Below, one piece after another: positions 33,431 through 44,246 of a stretch of DNA of 64,000 nucleotides; the first letter of the stretch is position 1; each line of letters starts with the position of its first letter. The translations under genes were made by a program, and so were the position numbers. The notes below the pieces were generated by a model that saw only the letters and a program-made list of their open reading frames with translations, was not told the DNA's origin and ran no database searches. This stretch comes from Deroplatys truncata (Eukaryota > Arthropoda > Insecta > Mantodea > Mantidae), in the NCBI GenBank assembly GCA_030765065.1, contig CM060979.1, forward strand, positions 16,769,001-16,833,000, written 5' to 3'.

Positions 33431-33924
33431 TCGTTAACAAACAAAACGGTAGGTTTTTTAAAAAAATACAGAAAATTATTTTCGAAATACTTCATTATTT
33501 GTTCTTGTTTCACATCATCGTCGTTGAAATGTTTTCCACCAAGGAATTGATCAAATTGTTCCCAGCCAAATAATGCAATCAGATCTTGAGTTGGTTTGGC
33601 CGGAAGTTGTCACTCATTACTGCTTCCCCATAAACCTCACACAATTGACAATGATTGTTTGCTGGCCTGAAATTCCACGCAATTCAAAAAATGAATCACT
33701 GATCTGACTTTACAGTCGGCGGGTCGTTCGACTGTTTTGAACATTTCAAAACGCTCTAAAACAGGAAAACACAAAGTGACGCTCGCTCACAGCTGCGTCA
33801 GGCTTCCTATTAAATTGAGGAGGCGATTGCGCATGCTCAAATTCGCGACTACAGCGCTACAGCGGCAAAGTATTAAAACGGCACTTACTTTAAAAGCAGG
33901 ACTCGTACTATGCGTAGTACATAA
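33431..33924. other. No supported gene
   Basis: Unassigned sequence. Its last bases (GTACTATGCGTAGTACATAAAGTAA) look like a worn RF1 palindromic end abutting the next RF1 copy, consistent with end-to-end insertion. Confidence 0.45.
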
Positions 33925-34710
33925 AGTAAAAATCTGATGTGTTACACTCATATGACTTTCTCTACTCTTGTGCAAACTATTTTTACAAACGCTTATTCTC
34001 CATATGCTTCATGTTAATTGAGATGTTAATCTTATTGCTAATTTTCTTGTAGATGCAAGGGGAATATGTTAGGCTTTAAGCGATAGTCAAATGTTTTAAG
34101 AGTTGGTTGCTATGTGGAGCATTCCATTCTCTTTGCATGTCCAGGACATAAAAAAACGAATTATGAGTTTTCATTTGAGAAAAAGTATAAGTATTGGAAA
34201 ATTTAAGGGAATAACAAGCAATATTTCGAAAATGCTTCACTCAACAAAAAAAAATGTATATGACATTAATTGTGTATTTTAACGCGATCTACATTTTTGT
34301 GTAGTAAAATTTTGTATATCTCTTATGGTTTACCAGTTATGTAAAAGTCGTTCACAATGAAGAAGACATTAATCAAAATCGTTAGAGCCGTTTTTGAGAA
34401 AATTAAAATTTTCGAAAAATGTTCCATGTAAACGGTAATCTGAGGTGGGGGATTTTCTTGCAAACCTTCATGTCACATGTCTGAAAGATACTGAACCTAA
34501 ATACCAAGTTTGGTGTTTATCCGACTGTTCGTTTCTGAGTTATGCTGTTCACAGACACACACACACACACACACGGACATGTTTCCAAAAATGCTTTTTT
34601 TCGGATTCAGGGAGTCTCAAAAAATGTATTTCCGGTGAAATCTCGGTATCGAATTTTTGGGTGGAATACAATACATCCCCTACTTACTATACGTAGTAGA
34701 GAAAGTAAAA
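33925..34710 (+). mobile_element. RF1 repeat, near full-length
   Basis: Both termini are intact (TCTGATGTGTTACACTCATA; TATACGTAGTAGAGAAAGTA). A deletion of about 70 bp lies near 34,360, in the block that follows GAAGAA in other copies. CA run at 34,553-34,574. Confidence 0.85.
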
Positions 34711-34717
34711 ATAATTT

Positions 34718-35010
34718 GTGTATTCCTATGATGATTGTTCCACCGCGAAATGATACTTATAGACTTGGAAGACTGTCCGGGGAGGTTATGGAAGCCAGAG
34801 GTTGCGCCGATGTTTCAGATCTTTTTGTGTGAATATCTCGGGATTTTCATCCGTTATTAGGAATAGCGGGGCCTGTGCGAAATTACAATTATAAGAGGTA
34901 AAGGGGAGGAATAATTTAATAAAGAACGCGGGGAGGTAAATGAAATTAATTAAATCATCATTCGAGTTCAAAAAGCTACCCGTGCAACATCGGACAGCCA
35001 GTTAGTGTTA
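34718..35010 (+). repeat. Dispersed repeat, uninterrupted copy
   Basis: Partner of 28,690-28,912 plus 29,518-29,620. It is continuous here, and this is what shows that the 605-bp LTR-like unit at 28,913 is an insertion. No coding potential is seen. Confidence 0.65.
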
Positions 35011-35760
35011 TCATATAATGGAATTGCCACAAAATTCATTTTAATTTTAAAACTAACTTTCAGTATGCCTAGGTAGGCAGCCAGGTAATTTGTATTAATT
35101 CAGAAAATACTTGCTCTGGTGTTAATAAGCTAAATGGCTGTGGAAGCAAATACAGTGCGATATTTTCGCAACAAATCTTAAATTAATGCCATTTGATGAA
35201 AATAAAAGGCATATAGTAAATATTAAGCTTGCATTACATTACAGGAGATTTAATTATACATCATAATGATTGGAAAGAAGGGTAAACCAACATCAAAGGA
35301 TTTTACAATAAATGTTTCAACAGTTGAAACAAAATTAATGTGTATTCTAAAATTAAAATTACAGCAAAGCTGATGCTAATTTACATTTGAACACCCTTGC
35401 ATAAAAAAGAGGTCTGCTACAAGATGACTGCAATGCATGTACCGGATAGAACATTGTAGAATCCAACAGGATATATAACACTAGTCTGCATTTTCAAACC
35501 TTTTGTCAAATGATTTTTTAAAAACAGGTGATCTTGAATCAAGTGTTTATGCTGATTCCAGAAATAACGTCGGTTTTTTCTATCACGTCAGGTTTTTACA
35601 CAAAATAATAAAAAATGTTTTGACAATTTTACTAATGAGCGTAGAAAAGTATTCAATTACCATTTCATACAAGGCAAGTTTTTATTCAAGAAACATTTTA
35701 AAAAAGCTCTCAAGAACTCCCCTAATTTATTTCACGACTACATTTTAACAAAACAAGAAG
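35011..35760. other. No supported gene or element
   Basis: AT-rich sequence. An 81-codon frame at 35,503-35,748 has no domain or homologue that I recognise. Confidence 0.4.
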
Positions 35761-35764
35761 CCAA

Positions 35765-36290
35765 AGTGTTTCATTTAATTTTTTTCAAACTTTCGCTTCT
35801 TTGACTTCCTTGCAGATCCTTGAAGATGACTGTCCCTCCTCAACATCCAACAGTAGTCGACCATCATAGTTTCATTCCATCTCCCCTGGCACCTCCTCTC
35901 CTTTTCCTTAATATCTTGGTGAAAACGTTCACCCTGCTCTTTCTTCACTATAATGTCCCAGAAAGTAGTCGATATGTGAATGCACCTTTACACTCATGTT
36001 ACAACCCATCTTCTTGAAATTTTCCAACATTGTTTCGACATTGGCCTTTGTAATTAGGATCTTTGTTGTTGCCTAAGAAGTTTTCAGTAACTGATCGGAA
36101 GGTGGTCCATGCTTCTATTTCTCTCTCATTCATTGTCTTCTCAAAATCTTCATTCTTCATCAATTTCTTTATTTGAGGACCAACAAAAATTCCAGCCTTT
36201 AATTTGTCTTGTGTAATGAAGGGAAATTTCTTGGAAAGGTACTTGAAGCAGGGTCCATCCTGTGGTACAAATTGCTTCATCAAGCCAATT
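35765..36290 (-). pseudogene. Relic of a widespread arthropod protein, function unknown
   Basis: The minus strand reads MKQFVPQDGPCFKYLSKKFP, then KAGIFVGPQIKKLM and AWTTFRSVTENFLGNNKDPN (36,283-35,999). After frameshifts follow ERFHQDIKEKERRCQGRWNE, MMVDYCWMLRRD and KSKKRKFEKN (to about 35,780). From memory this layout (FKYL..FP, GIFVGPQI, FLGN, GERFHQDI, YQGRW, MADYCW, KSKKRKF) occurs in many uncharacterised arthropod proteins present in high copy. I know of no established function. This copy is a fragment with at least two frameshifts and no start upstream. Confidence 0.65.
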
Positions 36291-36299
36291 TTATCTGTA

Positions 36300-38684
36300 G
36301 TGGCGGAAGCAATATCTTTATAATTCTATATTTTTGAACTGAAATTGTGAAAAACTGTACGTGATAGAAAAAAACTAAAAGTAGTTCTGAAATCAGCATA
36401 AAAAGTGAATCAGAATCACTTATTAGTTTTCAGTCATCCAATATCATGCAGAATAGTGTTATACATTAATGCAAGACATAATGTGACGGCGCCTTCACCA
36501 GATGTCATGTAATGGCCTCTTAACCCGATCCAACGCCTTTGCCGGAGGTGACGAGAATGGGGACGTAGCACAGGGGTGACATCGAAAGGTTTATAGGTGG
36601 CGGGTAGCTGGAAGGGCGACACTATTAGTAGACGTGCAATTCTACTTTCAAGAGAGACTTTAAACTTTCTAATAACTAATCTAAACTACATTGCAAGAGG
36701 GAGAGAATTAGATAGCTTGGGTAGTCGGAAGAAGTCCGGTGTTCCATGTTCGTCGTGGCTAGGGCCTCCGGCGAAACTGTCAGCACAGAATAAATTTAAG
36801 GAGCCGACCGGCACAGATTCCTGGAAGGCAATTGATCGACCGAGCGCGAGCCGTTAAAAATAATAATAATAAAAAAGTTTAAATACCACACGAGAATGCT
36901 GACTAATGCCTTCGCTAGCGCTGATGTATTGCGCATGTCACCAGAATTGCATAATCTACCTATGTGTGGGACATGAGGTGGTTCTTACCCTAAAATCATG
37001 TTGTATTGTCACGTATGTGATTGAGTACACATTTTATATTAGTTTATATCCTTTTATTAGTCTGTCACAATCTTCTGAATTTATGAGAAATCTATTTAAC
37101 ATTTTCTTATCTTGCCGAACAAGTGGCTTACCACCACCACTATGGTAGTCCCAATGAACTTTACCGTGACATCACTTCTGGACAGAAACTTGTAGAAGAA
37201 TGTTGCATCATGCAACTTAACAGGTGCCACGTGTCTCTAGGAAAATGCTGGAAACCCACGCAAAAGCAAGGTGGTGGCATACCATATATGGTAAAAGCCG
37301 CCATTACAATAGAGTGACCCCTATAGGGAAATAACCGGGGCTCTGGTCTTGCTCGGGTGACTGACTGAACTGTCTGTCCGTCAGGCTATGGCTGATTATG
37401 GTGCTAGTCGCCTCGACTGGACCGTCTAGACGCCAGCGACACTCCTCCGCACATCTTGACATACCCTTGAAGGTAAGTCCCATAGGGGAAGAGTTACTAA
37501 ACCATGTAAGTTGAACTAACTAACTGATCCAGCCCCATATTGTAAACCCAACACTCACTTAATTGAAGTTCTGCTATTATCAGAAATATAATAGGATCGT
37601 TCAAGCCAAGCTTCAGGTTGTCTCTAACCTTTCCTTGTTCCAATCAGCTATTCCCCCCAGTCGCGCCCCCTATGGTTGTGACACTATATTATTGGTGGAC
37701 TTATTGTTATGTAGCTAAGCAATGTCAGATAGAACAATTGGAGGGAAAACTTCTGTGGTCAAGAAGCCTGTTTTAGCTGCTCGCCCATGCGCGGCTGGAG
37801 GGACGTGCTTGCGTGAGCGTGGGGTTTGAACCAGTCGTTAGCCAGCTACCGAACAGTGCACTGGATGTGATCCTCGCGTGCTGAGGCGACGGGCCCGTTT
37901 GGGCTGACCAGGCGGATGCAATCCTGAACCTGTGCGGAATGTAGGAGAGCATATAATAAATAATGTGTGTCGTGTAAATTAACTATCTTCTTTTCATTCT
38001 TCTAACAAGCAACTTTAGGTACATCCCGGAATCCCTCTCAGCCAAGCGAGTGCTCCCTGAATGATGAACCATTCCTTATTTCTTTAACAAAACTGTATAG
38101 GCAGGGATTTTCAGGTCACCGTAATATCCATGGTTTGACACCCGACGAGAAGATTGGATTTGCCACCAGCATTCATAATCGGGTACGGAACAATATCACC
38201 AAACCCCTGCTTACGTAAGTATCCGGGAAATGACTCACAAGAATTATCACATTCTTTTAAAATGAAACTATAACCGTCACAATACGTATCCTACATGTGT
38301 AAATACCCATATCTACTATTTCCTAATGTGGGAACAGGTACCAAGGATATAAATCCAAAGAAGAAAACGATATTGGTTAGCTGTTTTGAAAGATTCAGAA
38401 CTTAGGGTGGTACTAGTCGGCCACGATATGAGTACGGGCGGTGGCAAGATAAACTAAACGGAACAAGTGGGTGGAGCATTGGAAGGACAGTTGGATAAAG
38501 AAAACATCTGCAATTCCGAATTGCATTTACTCGCTGAGGTTGTTCATTGTGCAACTGTACATTTCCCTATCGCCTTGCCCCTCACTCCCCTCTAATCCCA
38601 AGCCTTGATGACGTTCGTATTGTCAACAAAAACCATGGCGCCCTCCTCCAAGCGCAATCATTACTTTCTTCCTTCACCTTTAGT
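36300..38684. other. 2.4 kb without a supported gene
   Basis: Several short ORFs are present, none with a domain. A stretch from about 37,677 (TGTGACACTATATTATTGG) to 38,008 (CTTCTAACA), with AATAAATAATG near its end, could be a short LTR, but no target duplication or second copy supports it. A short ATA/AAT run lies near 36,861-36,873. Confidence 0.35.
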
Positions 38685-39018
38685 AAGATTCCATTGCATT
38701 CCACCCAAAAGTTCGATACGAGAGTTTACTGGAAATACACGTTTTGAGGTTCCCCGAGTCTAAACAAAGCGTTTTTAGTAAAAGGTCCGCTCGCGTCTGT
38801 TTTCTGTGAACAACATAATTCTGTGAACGGCAACATTGCTCATATGAATACCAAACTTGGCATTTCAGTTTAAGTATTTCGCAAAAATGCGATTTTCAGA
38901 AAATCTTCAACCCCAAATTACTCTTTAAAATGAAAATTCCTCCTCATTTTTTCTCTCAAAAAAGGCTAACGATTTTGATTAAAATACCATATCTTTATGA
39001 TATTTGCAATGACAAATC
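38685..39018 (-). mobile_element. RF1 repeat, partial
   Basis: The palindrome-end half of RF1 on the minus strand. The first ~20 bp are eroded and the copy stops in the GATTTTGATTAAAATACCAT block where the SINE fragment begins. Confidence 0.7.
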
Positions 39019-39019
39019 C

Positions 39020-39110
39020 GTGGTAAGAAAAACCCAGCATTCGCCTACTCACCTGGATTCGAACCCGATATCTCTAGGATGCGAGCCTCACAGTTTGCCG
39101 TGAGGAATAA
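39020..39110 (-). mobile_element. tRNA-derived SINE head, third copy of the 16,761 family
   Basis: The reverse complement carries ACTGTGAGGCTCGCATCC and B box GGGTTCGAATCC (about 39,054-39,066), then GTAGGCGAATGCTGGG. These match the units at 61,922 (GCGTGTGAGGCTCGCAC) and 16,761. Only the head and the start of the body are present, and it abuts the RF1 fragment. Confidence 0.65.
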
Positions 39111-39582
39111 CTTTGGTGTGCCGTGTCCGTCCTCATTAGTTCAATCGGGTCTTGAAGGGCTTATATAACTTCTGATTTACGATAAGCTAATTGGCGTTTA
39201 CGACAAGCCAATTAATTATGGCAAGACAAATATCCGGCCCACGTGCATCATTAGGAGTTTTCCAAATATGCACGTGATATCTGATCATAGCACGTGGCGA
39301 TGCGTGTACGTGATCCGAAGTACGGACTTAGGAATTAATATATCGCTTTGATATTCCTATTATGGTAGTACTTGACGTGCAGTAAAATGTGAATATTGGA
39401 CATTAAATTATTACATCTTATGTGAACTCGGTTAAACTAACAGTGGCTGGTCTCTTGAACAGTTAAATCCCTTCGAGTGAGCGCGCGGTTCACAACCATT
39501 AACTTCTGTGCGTCGCTTTGGCTAACTCTATAATACAAGCCACAAGGCACTGATTTGGAGCACTTCCACATCGTGCTTCAGG
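39111..39582. other. No supported gene
   Basis: Unassigned sequence next to the 3' end of a minus-strand LINE. No frame or element end is recognised other than the LINE tail. Confidence 0.4.
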
Positions 39583-40605
39583 TGGAGCAGTGGAGTGGAG
39601 TCGATCTGGTAGGCTCGTGGTGAACCTAAGTGAGTTCTTCTATGTACCTACACTTGGAAGGGCTTTACCATAGGCAACATGGATTGTTGTAGGGTGACAG
39701 TTTGTTGTTGCAGTTGGGGGTGTGATGGGAGGTAGCGCTATGTTTTTATAGGCTCCTCATGGTTGCATTTTCATGAAACAGCGCCAGTGCTCTGCTCCGC
39801 TGCTGTTTATTTTTGTTTAAATTTTGTTGACCACTCCCATATGGGAGGGGGGATACTTAGTGACAGCACGTTTTTGCTGTTGGCAGGTTTAAAGCCTTCG
39901 TTACCGGGGGTGCCCGCAAGCCATGCGAGGAACCCGGTAGCGTCTGTATTCACGTTCTTGAGGTAAGTAGTCCCCCAGGGATCTGACAAGGGCGTTCTCG
40001 TGGTAAATCAATTTGCCGTAAAATGTTGTTCCCGGTGTCTAATCACATCCTCCATATATAGAAGGGTCGAGGTTTCATGTAGTAGCCTGACTGGAAAGCG
40101 ACGACAGACAGAATAGATGCACCGAAGTCCCCTATTCTGAATCCGCTGAAGCCAGAGAAGGCAGGAATTTGCTGCCAGGCCCCACACCTCACAGGCGTAG
40201 AGCATCAGAGGTAATATAAGAGCTTTGTAAAGGCGTAATTTTAAGTGAACCGGCATGTTGGAAGTTAGAACCTGGTATAAGGCAGCTACAGCCCCCTTAT
40301 CCCTGTTCGTTGTTCACTGCACGTGTTCACGAAAGGTTAGGCCCTTATCTAGTGTGACACCTAAATAGCGTAAGGAAGTCTCCCGCTCTCTCCTTTGGCA
40401 CCGATGGGTGAAGGTTGGTCTGTTTGCAACGGGGATTCTTCTCTTGGCGAGCAGGACAGCTTGGCTTTTGCCCGCCACTGCCTGCACCAGAGTTCGAGAC
40501 GGAGGTGTCGTTGTATACGGTTGAAGGCTCTGAAGGTGTGTCTGTTGGTCGTGTACTACAGCAGGACGTCATCAGCAAATGGAGCCGTGGTTATGCTACT
40601 TAAAT
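39583..40605 (-). mobile_element. 5'-truncated LINE, copy 1 (minus strand)
   Basis: The minus strand starts just before FADDVLL (RT catalytic motif, near 40,585). It runs through a frame-shifted C-terminal ORF2 (PVHLKLRLYKALILPLMLYA at 40,253; WLQRIQNRGLRCIYSV; RFPVRLLHET) and a 3' untranslated region, and ends in a few CTCCA-type repeats near 39,583. It is the same family as 46,985-48,101, about 7 kb away in the opposite direction. Multiple frameshifts make it inactive. Confidence 0.88.
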
Positions 40606-41312
40606 TGTATGCAAGTAGCTCGAGTTCCATTCTTCATAGTGGACTGCTATCTTTTATTTTCACAGCTCGTTTTACTGTAGTATAGTTAAATAATACTGCG
40701 TGTATTACTTCATTTTACTTAAAAGTACATATAATTACAATATTGGTGAAATTTATGGTTGTAAAATTAAACTGAGTGAGTATGAAACCTCCTCCCGAGC
40801 GATAAATTAATGTCACAGTTGCCATCTACCGGTATGACGGACTACTAAATAATAACATTACGAGAATCTGTTACAATTTTACTCGTGTATTTAAAATGTA
40901 AGGGGGGAGGTTGAGTAACTCCACAGAGAATTGAGCTTGAGTAAGCTAACTCACTACCACTGTGCTGCGGTAACGAGCGTTAGTCATACTCCACTTGAGA
41001 CCATAAATCAATAAAGTGTGTGAAACACCCTGGAACATTTGTCCGTGTAAAAGCTCGTGTATGAGTGATTTTCTTGGAGGACTTTAGTGATTATATTTGT
41101 GTTCCCCATTACAACTACTACAAGAATATACACAGTCTTATGAACAAAGCCTGGCTGTCGCGAGCGTTCAATGAAGTACCGGATTCAAGCTCTCACACAC
41201 CGCTCAGCTTCAAATTGACCAGTGTACCCATTTTTTTACGAAATATTTTTCCACCGTTTTCTCCACTGTGTTATTCTTCTTCACTGGATTCATTTCTATG
41301 GATTTTAAACTA
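40606..41312. other. No supported gene
   Basis: A 101-codon frame at 41,065-41,370 crosses into the palindromic element and so is not a gene. Nothing else is recognised. The TA at 41,311-41,312 is the left target duplication of the next element. Confidence 0.4.
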
Positions 41313-42012
41313 CGAGGGGCGTCCAATAAGTAAGATTCCCTATTTTATAAAAAACATTACACACAATTGATCATGTTGAATTAATGTTATTTATATTATA
41401 CAATCCTTCTGTTACTTTTCTACATAGTCAACATGTTTTTTTCAAGTATTTTTGGGGACGTGACACAAGTTTTTCCAAACCAGTATTGTACCAGGCCGGG
41501 TCCTGTGCTCGTAACCAGCTTTTCATTTCTGATTGATCTTCGTCGCGGTGTTAAAGTGCTTAAATCCATGATGACCTTTGAGTCAGGGGAACATGTGAAA
41601 ATCACTTGGGAAAATATCTGGTGAATATGGAGGATGCGAGAAAAATTCCCAGTTGAATCTTCTGAGCTCCGCCTGGGTCAAGATTCAACTTGGAAGTTTT
41701 CTCGTATCCTCCGTACTCACCGGAGCTTGCCCCAAGTGATTTTCACATGTTCCTCCAACTCAAAGGTAAGCACTTTTAACACCGATGATGAAGTCAAATC
41801 AGTGAACAGCTGGTTGCGAGCACAGGACCCGACCTGGTACAACACTAGCTTGGAAAAACTTGTGTCACATCCCCAAAAATGCTTGGAAAAACATGTTGAC
41901 TATGTAGAAAAGTAACAGAAGGATTGTACAATATAAATAAAATTAATTCAACATGATCAATTGTGTGTAATGTTTTTTTTATAAAATAGGGAAACTTACT
42001 GAACGGCGCTCG
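41313..42012. mobile_element. 700-bp palindromic mariner derivative
   Basis: Two inverted arms, 41,313-41,661 and 41,680-42,012, are separated by an 18-bp spacer. The whole unit is flanked by TA (41,311-41,312; 42,013-42,014). Each arm is the end of a mariner. The right arm encodes, on the plus strand, WLRAQDPTWYNTSLEKLVSH, then QKCLEKHVDYVEK and a stop, which is a transposase C-terminus, then the 3' untranslated end and the TIR. The left arm is the same in reverse with a worse frame. The arms differ by small indels, so the structure is not a recent assembly artefact. It has no transposase of its own. Confidence 0.92.
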
Positions 42013-42723
42013 TACATACGCATATATCCTTGTTCCGGCTCATAAAATATTGTCTTCTAACAAACACAGCAATAACATTTGGTCTCTTAAGTGGAAATTA
42101 AAATGTTAAATCTGTTAAATTTATGACTCATTATCTCGGAAATTATTTAAAATATCAAACTGAGATTCTTAAGGCCTTCTTAGTCCATCGATCAACTTTT
42201 ATCCAGTAAGTTTGTTAATTAACCTATTAATACCGAATTTAGTTTGCTACATTTGCCGCTCTTCGTGTAATTCCTAAATCCGCTTTCATATCCCTTTCAC
42301 GGCCAGCAAAACCGACGCGATTCATATAGCCGTGATAGTTAATTTTAGACGACATGGACTGGACATCCATTCGAAGTCAAACGTCACGAGTCCGAATCCC
42401 AGCAACTGCAGTCAAATGTGCCTATGGTACCGGACGGGGAGAGCCCACGTAAAACAAATAGTGTGATGGCACGCTAGGATGCTGACTGGAGAAGCAAGGT
42501 TTTGTTTCTTATTCTTTAAAAAACACTACAATTTTTTTTGCAAAAAGATTCATATTTTTACAATATAATACAGCTATAAATTTGTAATTTATTGTTGAAG
42601 GTTAGTATAACAGCAAATTTAAATTATGGTATCATATGGGGGCATAATCGTAATGTCTGTAAGGATTTGAGGCAACGGTATACAGTATTTATTTTGCTGT
42701 TTGTTAATAGCTCTAATTATATT
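42013..42723. other. No supported gene; weak SINE-like stretch
   Basis: At 42,330-42,500 a B-box-like CGAGTCCGAATCCCAGC follows a poor A-box region, possibly an old SINE. The remainder is AT-rich and unassigned. Confidence 0.35.
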
Positions 42724-42853
42724 TTTACTTTCTCTACTACGTATAGTAAGTAGGGGAAGTATCGTATTCCACCCAAAAATTCGATACGGAGATTTCGCCG
42801 GAAATATATGTTTTGAGACACCCTGAATAAAAAAAAGCAGTTTTGGAAACATG

Positions 42854-42887
<34 letters not shown>

Positions 42888-43562
42888 CAGCATAACTCAG
42901 AAACGAACAGTCGGATAAACACCAAACTTGGTATTTAGGTTCAGTATCTTCCAGAGATGCGACACAAAGGTTTTCAAGAAAGTCCCCCCACCCCAGATTA
43001 CCCTTTACATGGAATATTTTTCGAAAAATTTAATTTTCTCAAAAATGGCTCTAACGATTTTGATTAAAATATCATATGTTTAAGATATTTTCATGACAAA
43101 TAAATGTATATCTTGAATTTTCTGGGAATGTCTCCAAAAGTATTCTTCATTGTGAAGGACTTTTGCATAACTGGTAAACCACAAGAGAGAGGCAAAATTT
43201 TACTACACAAAAATGTAGATCGCGTTAAAATACACAATTTATGTCATATACATTTTTTTTGTTGAGTGAACCATTTTCGAGATATTGCTTGTTATTCCCT
43301 TAAATTTTCCAATACTTTTTCTCAAACGGGAATTTGTTATTCATTTCTTTATGTCCTGGTAATGCAAAGAAAATGGAATGCTCCACATAGCAACCAGCTC
43401 TTAAAACATTCGACTATCGCTTAAAACCTACCACATTCCCCTTGCATCTACAAGAAAATTAGCAATAAGATTAACATGAAGCATATGGAGAATAAGCGTT
43501 TGTAAAAATACTTTGTACAAGAGTAGGGAGAGTCATGTGAGAGTAACATATCAGATTTTTTT
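42724..43562 (-). mobile_element. RF1 repeat, full-length copy
   Basis: Both termini are intact; the TG microsatellite lies at 42,857-42,884. It is close to the consensus of the copies at 3,531 and 13,955. It ends next to a FLYWCH-like fragment. Confidence 0.87.
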
Positions 43563-43565
43563 TAG

Positions 43566-43790
43566 ACAACGCCATTAAAACTTCGTCTTCTGCTACATTG
43601 GCTATTCCAGCTTTATATGTAGCAGCCAGAGGTTTATTAGGTGCTTCCTCTGCCCTCCGTTTAATTCCAAGCACAACATCCTGTGCAACAATTGCTACTG
43701 GATCACCCTCATGAGTGTGTGCAGGATAATCAGACAGGATTGTAGTATCTCCGGTTACATTGAACTTTGTTATACACTATCCATTACAGA
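43566..43790 (-). pseudogene. FLYWCH-like zinc finger end fragment
   Basis: The minus strand reads SDYPAHTHEGDPVAIVAQDV, then LGIKRRAEEAPNKPLAATYK and IANVAEDEVLMALS without a stop. A His-x-His followed by a proline-poor linker and an IKRRAEE helix is what I expect at the end of a FLYWCH finger and the region after it. The upstream cysteine part is not visible. FLYWCH fingers occur in host genes and in MULE-type transposons, and I cannot tell which this was. Confidence 0.45.
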
Positions 43791-44246
43791 TTTCGCGTTT
43801 AACACAACGCCAGAACTTAACGAGTATGTTTCTGGCTTTTTCCATGGCACTAGTACTAGTAATTATTATACAATGTGTCCATAAAAATAGTGTCATACTT
43901 TGAACTGGTATTGCGTCGCTTTGGATAGTCGTATTTGTGTGAAGTTGGTGACATTCGAAAGAAAAACTCAAATATTTTTTACTATATATCATAGACACTG
44001 AATGTGGTCTCCACGAGTGACGCTACAGACATCAAGGCGATATTCCCATTCACGCCACACACGCTCCAACATATGTGATGACTGATGAAATGGACTGGAT
44101 GGCAGCGTAATACGAAGTTGCACTTCTTGCAGGTTTTGAGACAATGTGGGTACATAGACACAATCCTTTATGTAACCCTAAAAGTCAAGTCAGGCGACCT
44201 CAGCGGCCACTTGTAGGCGACATTATCATAATTTCCTACATGTCCA

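Noticed and set aside
37677-38008. Short LTR (TG...CA, AATAAATAATG)
   Set aside because: No target duplication, second copy or internal region was found. The dinucleotide ends alone are too weak.
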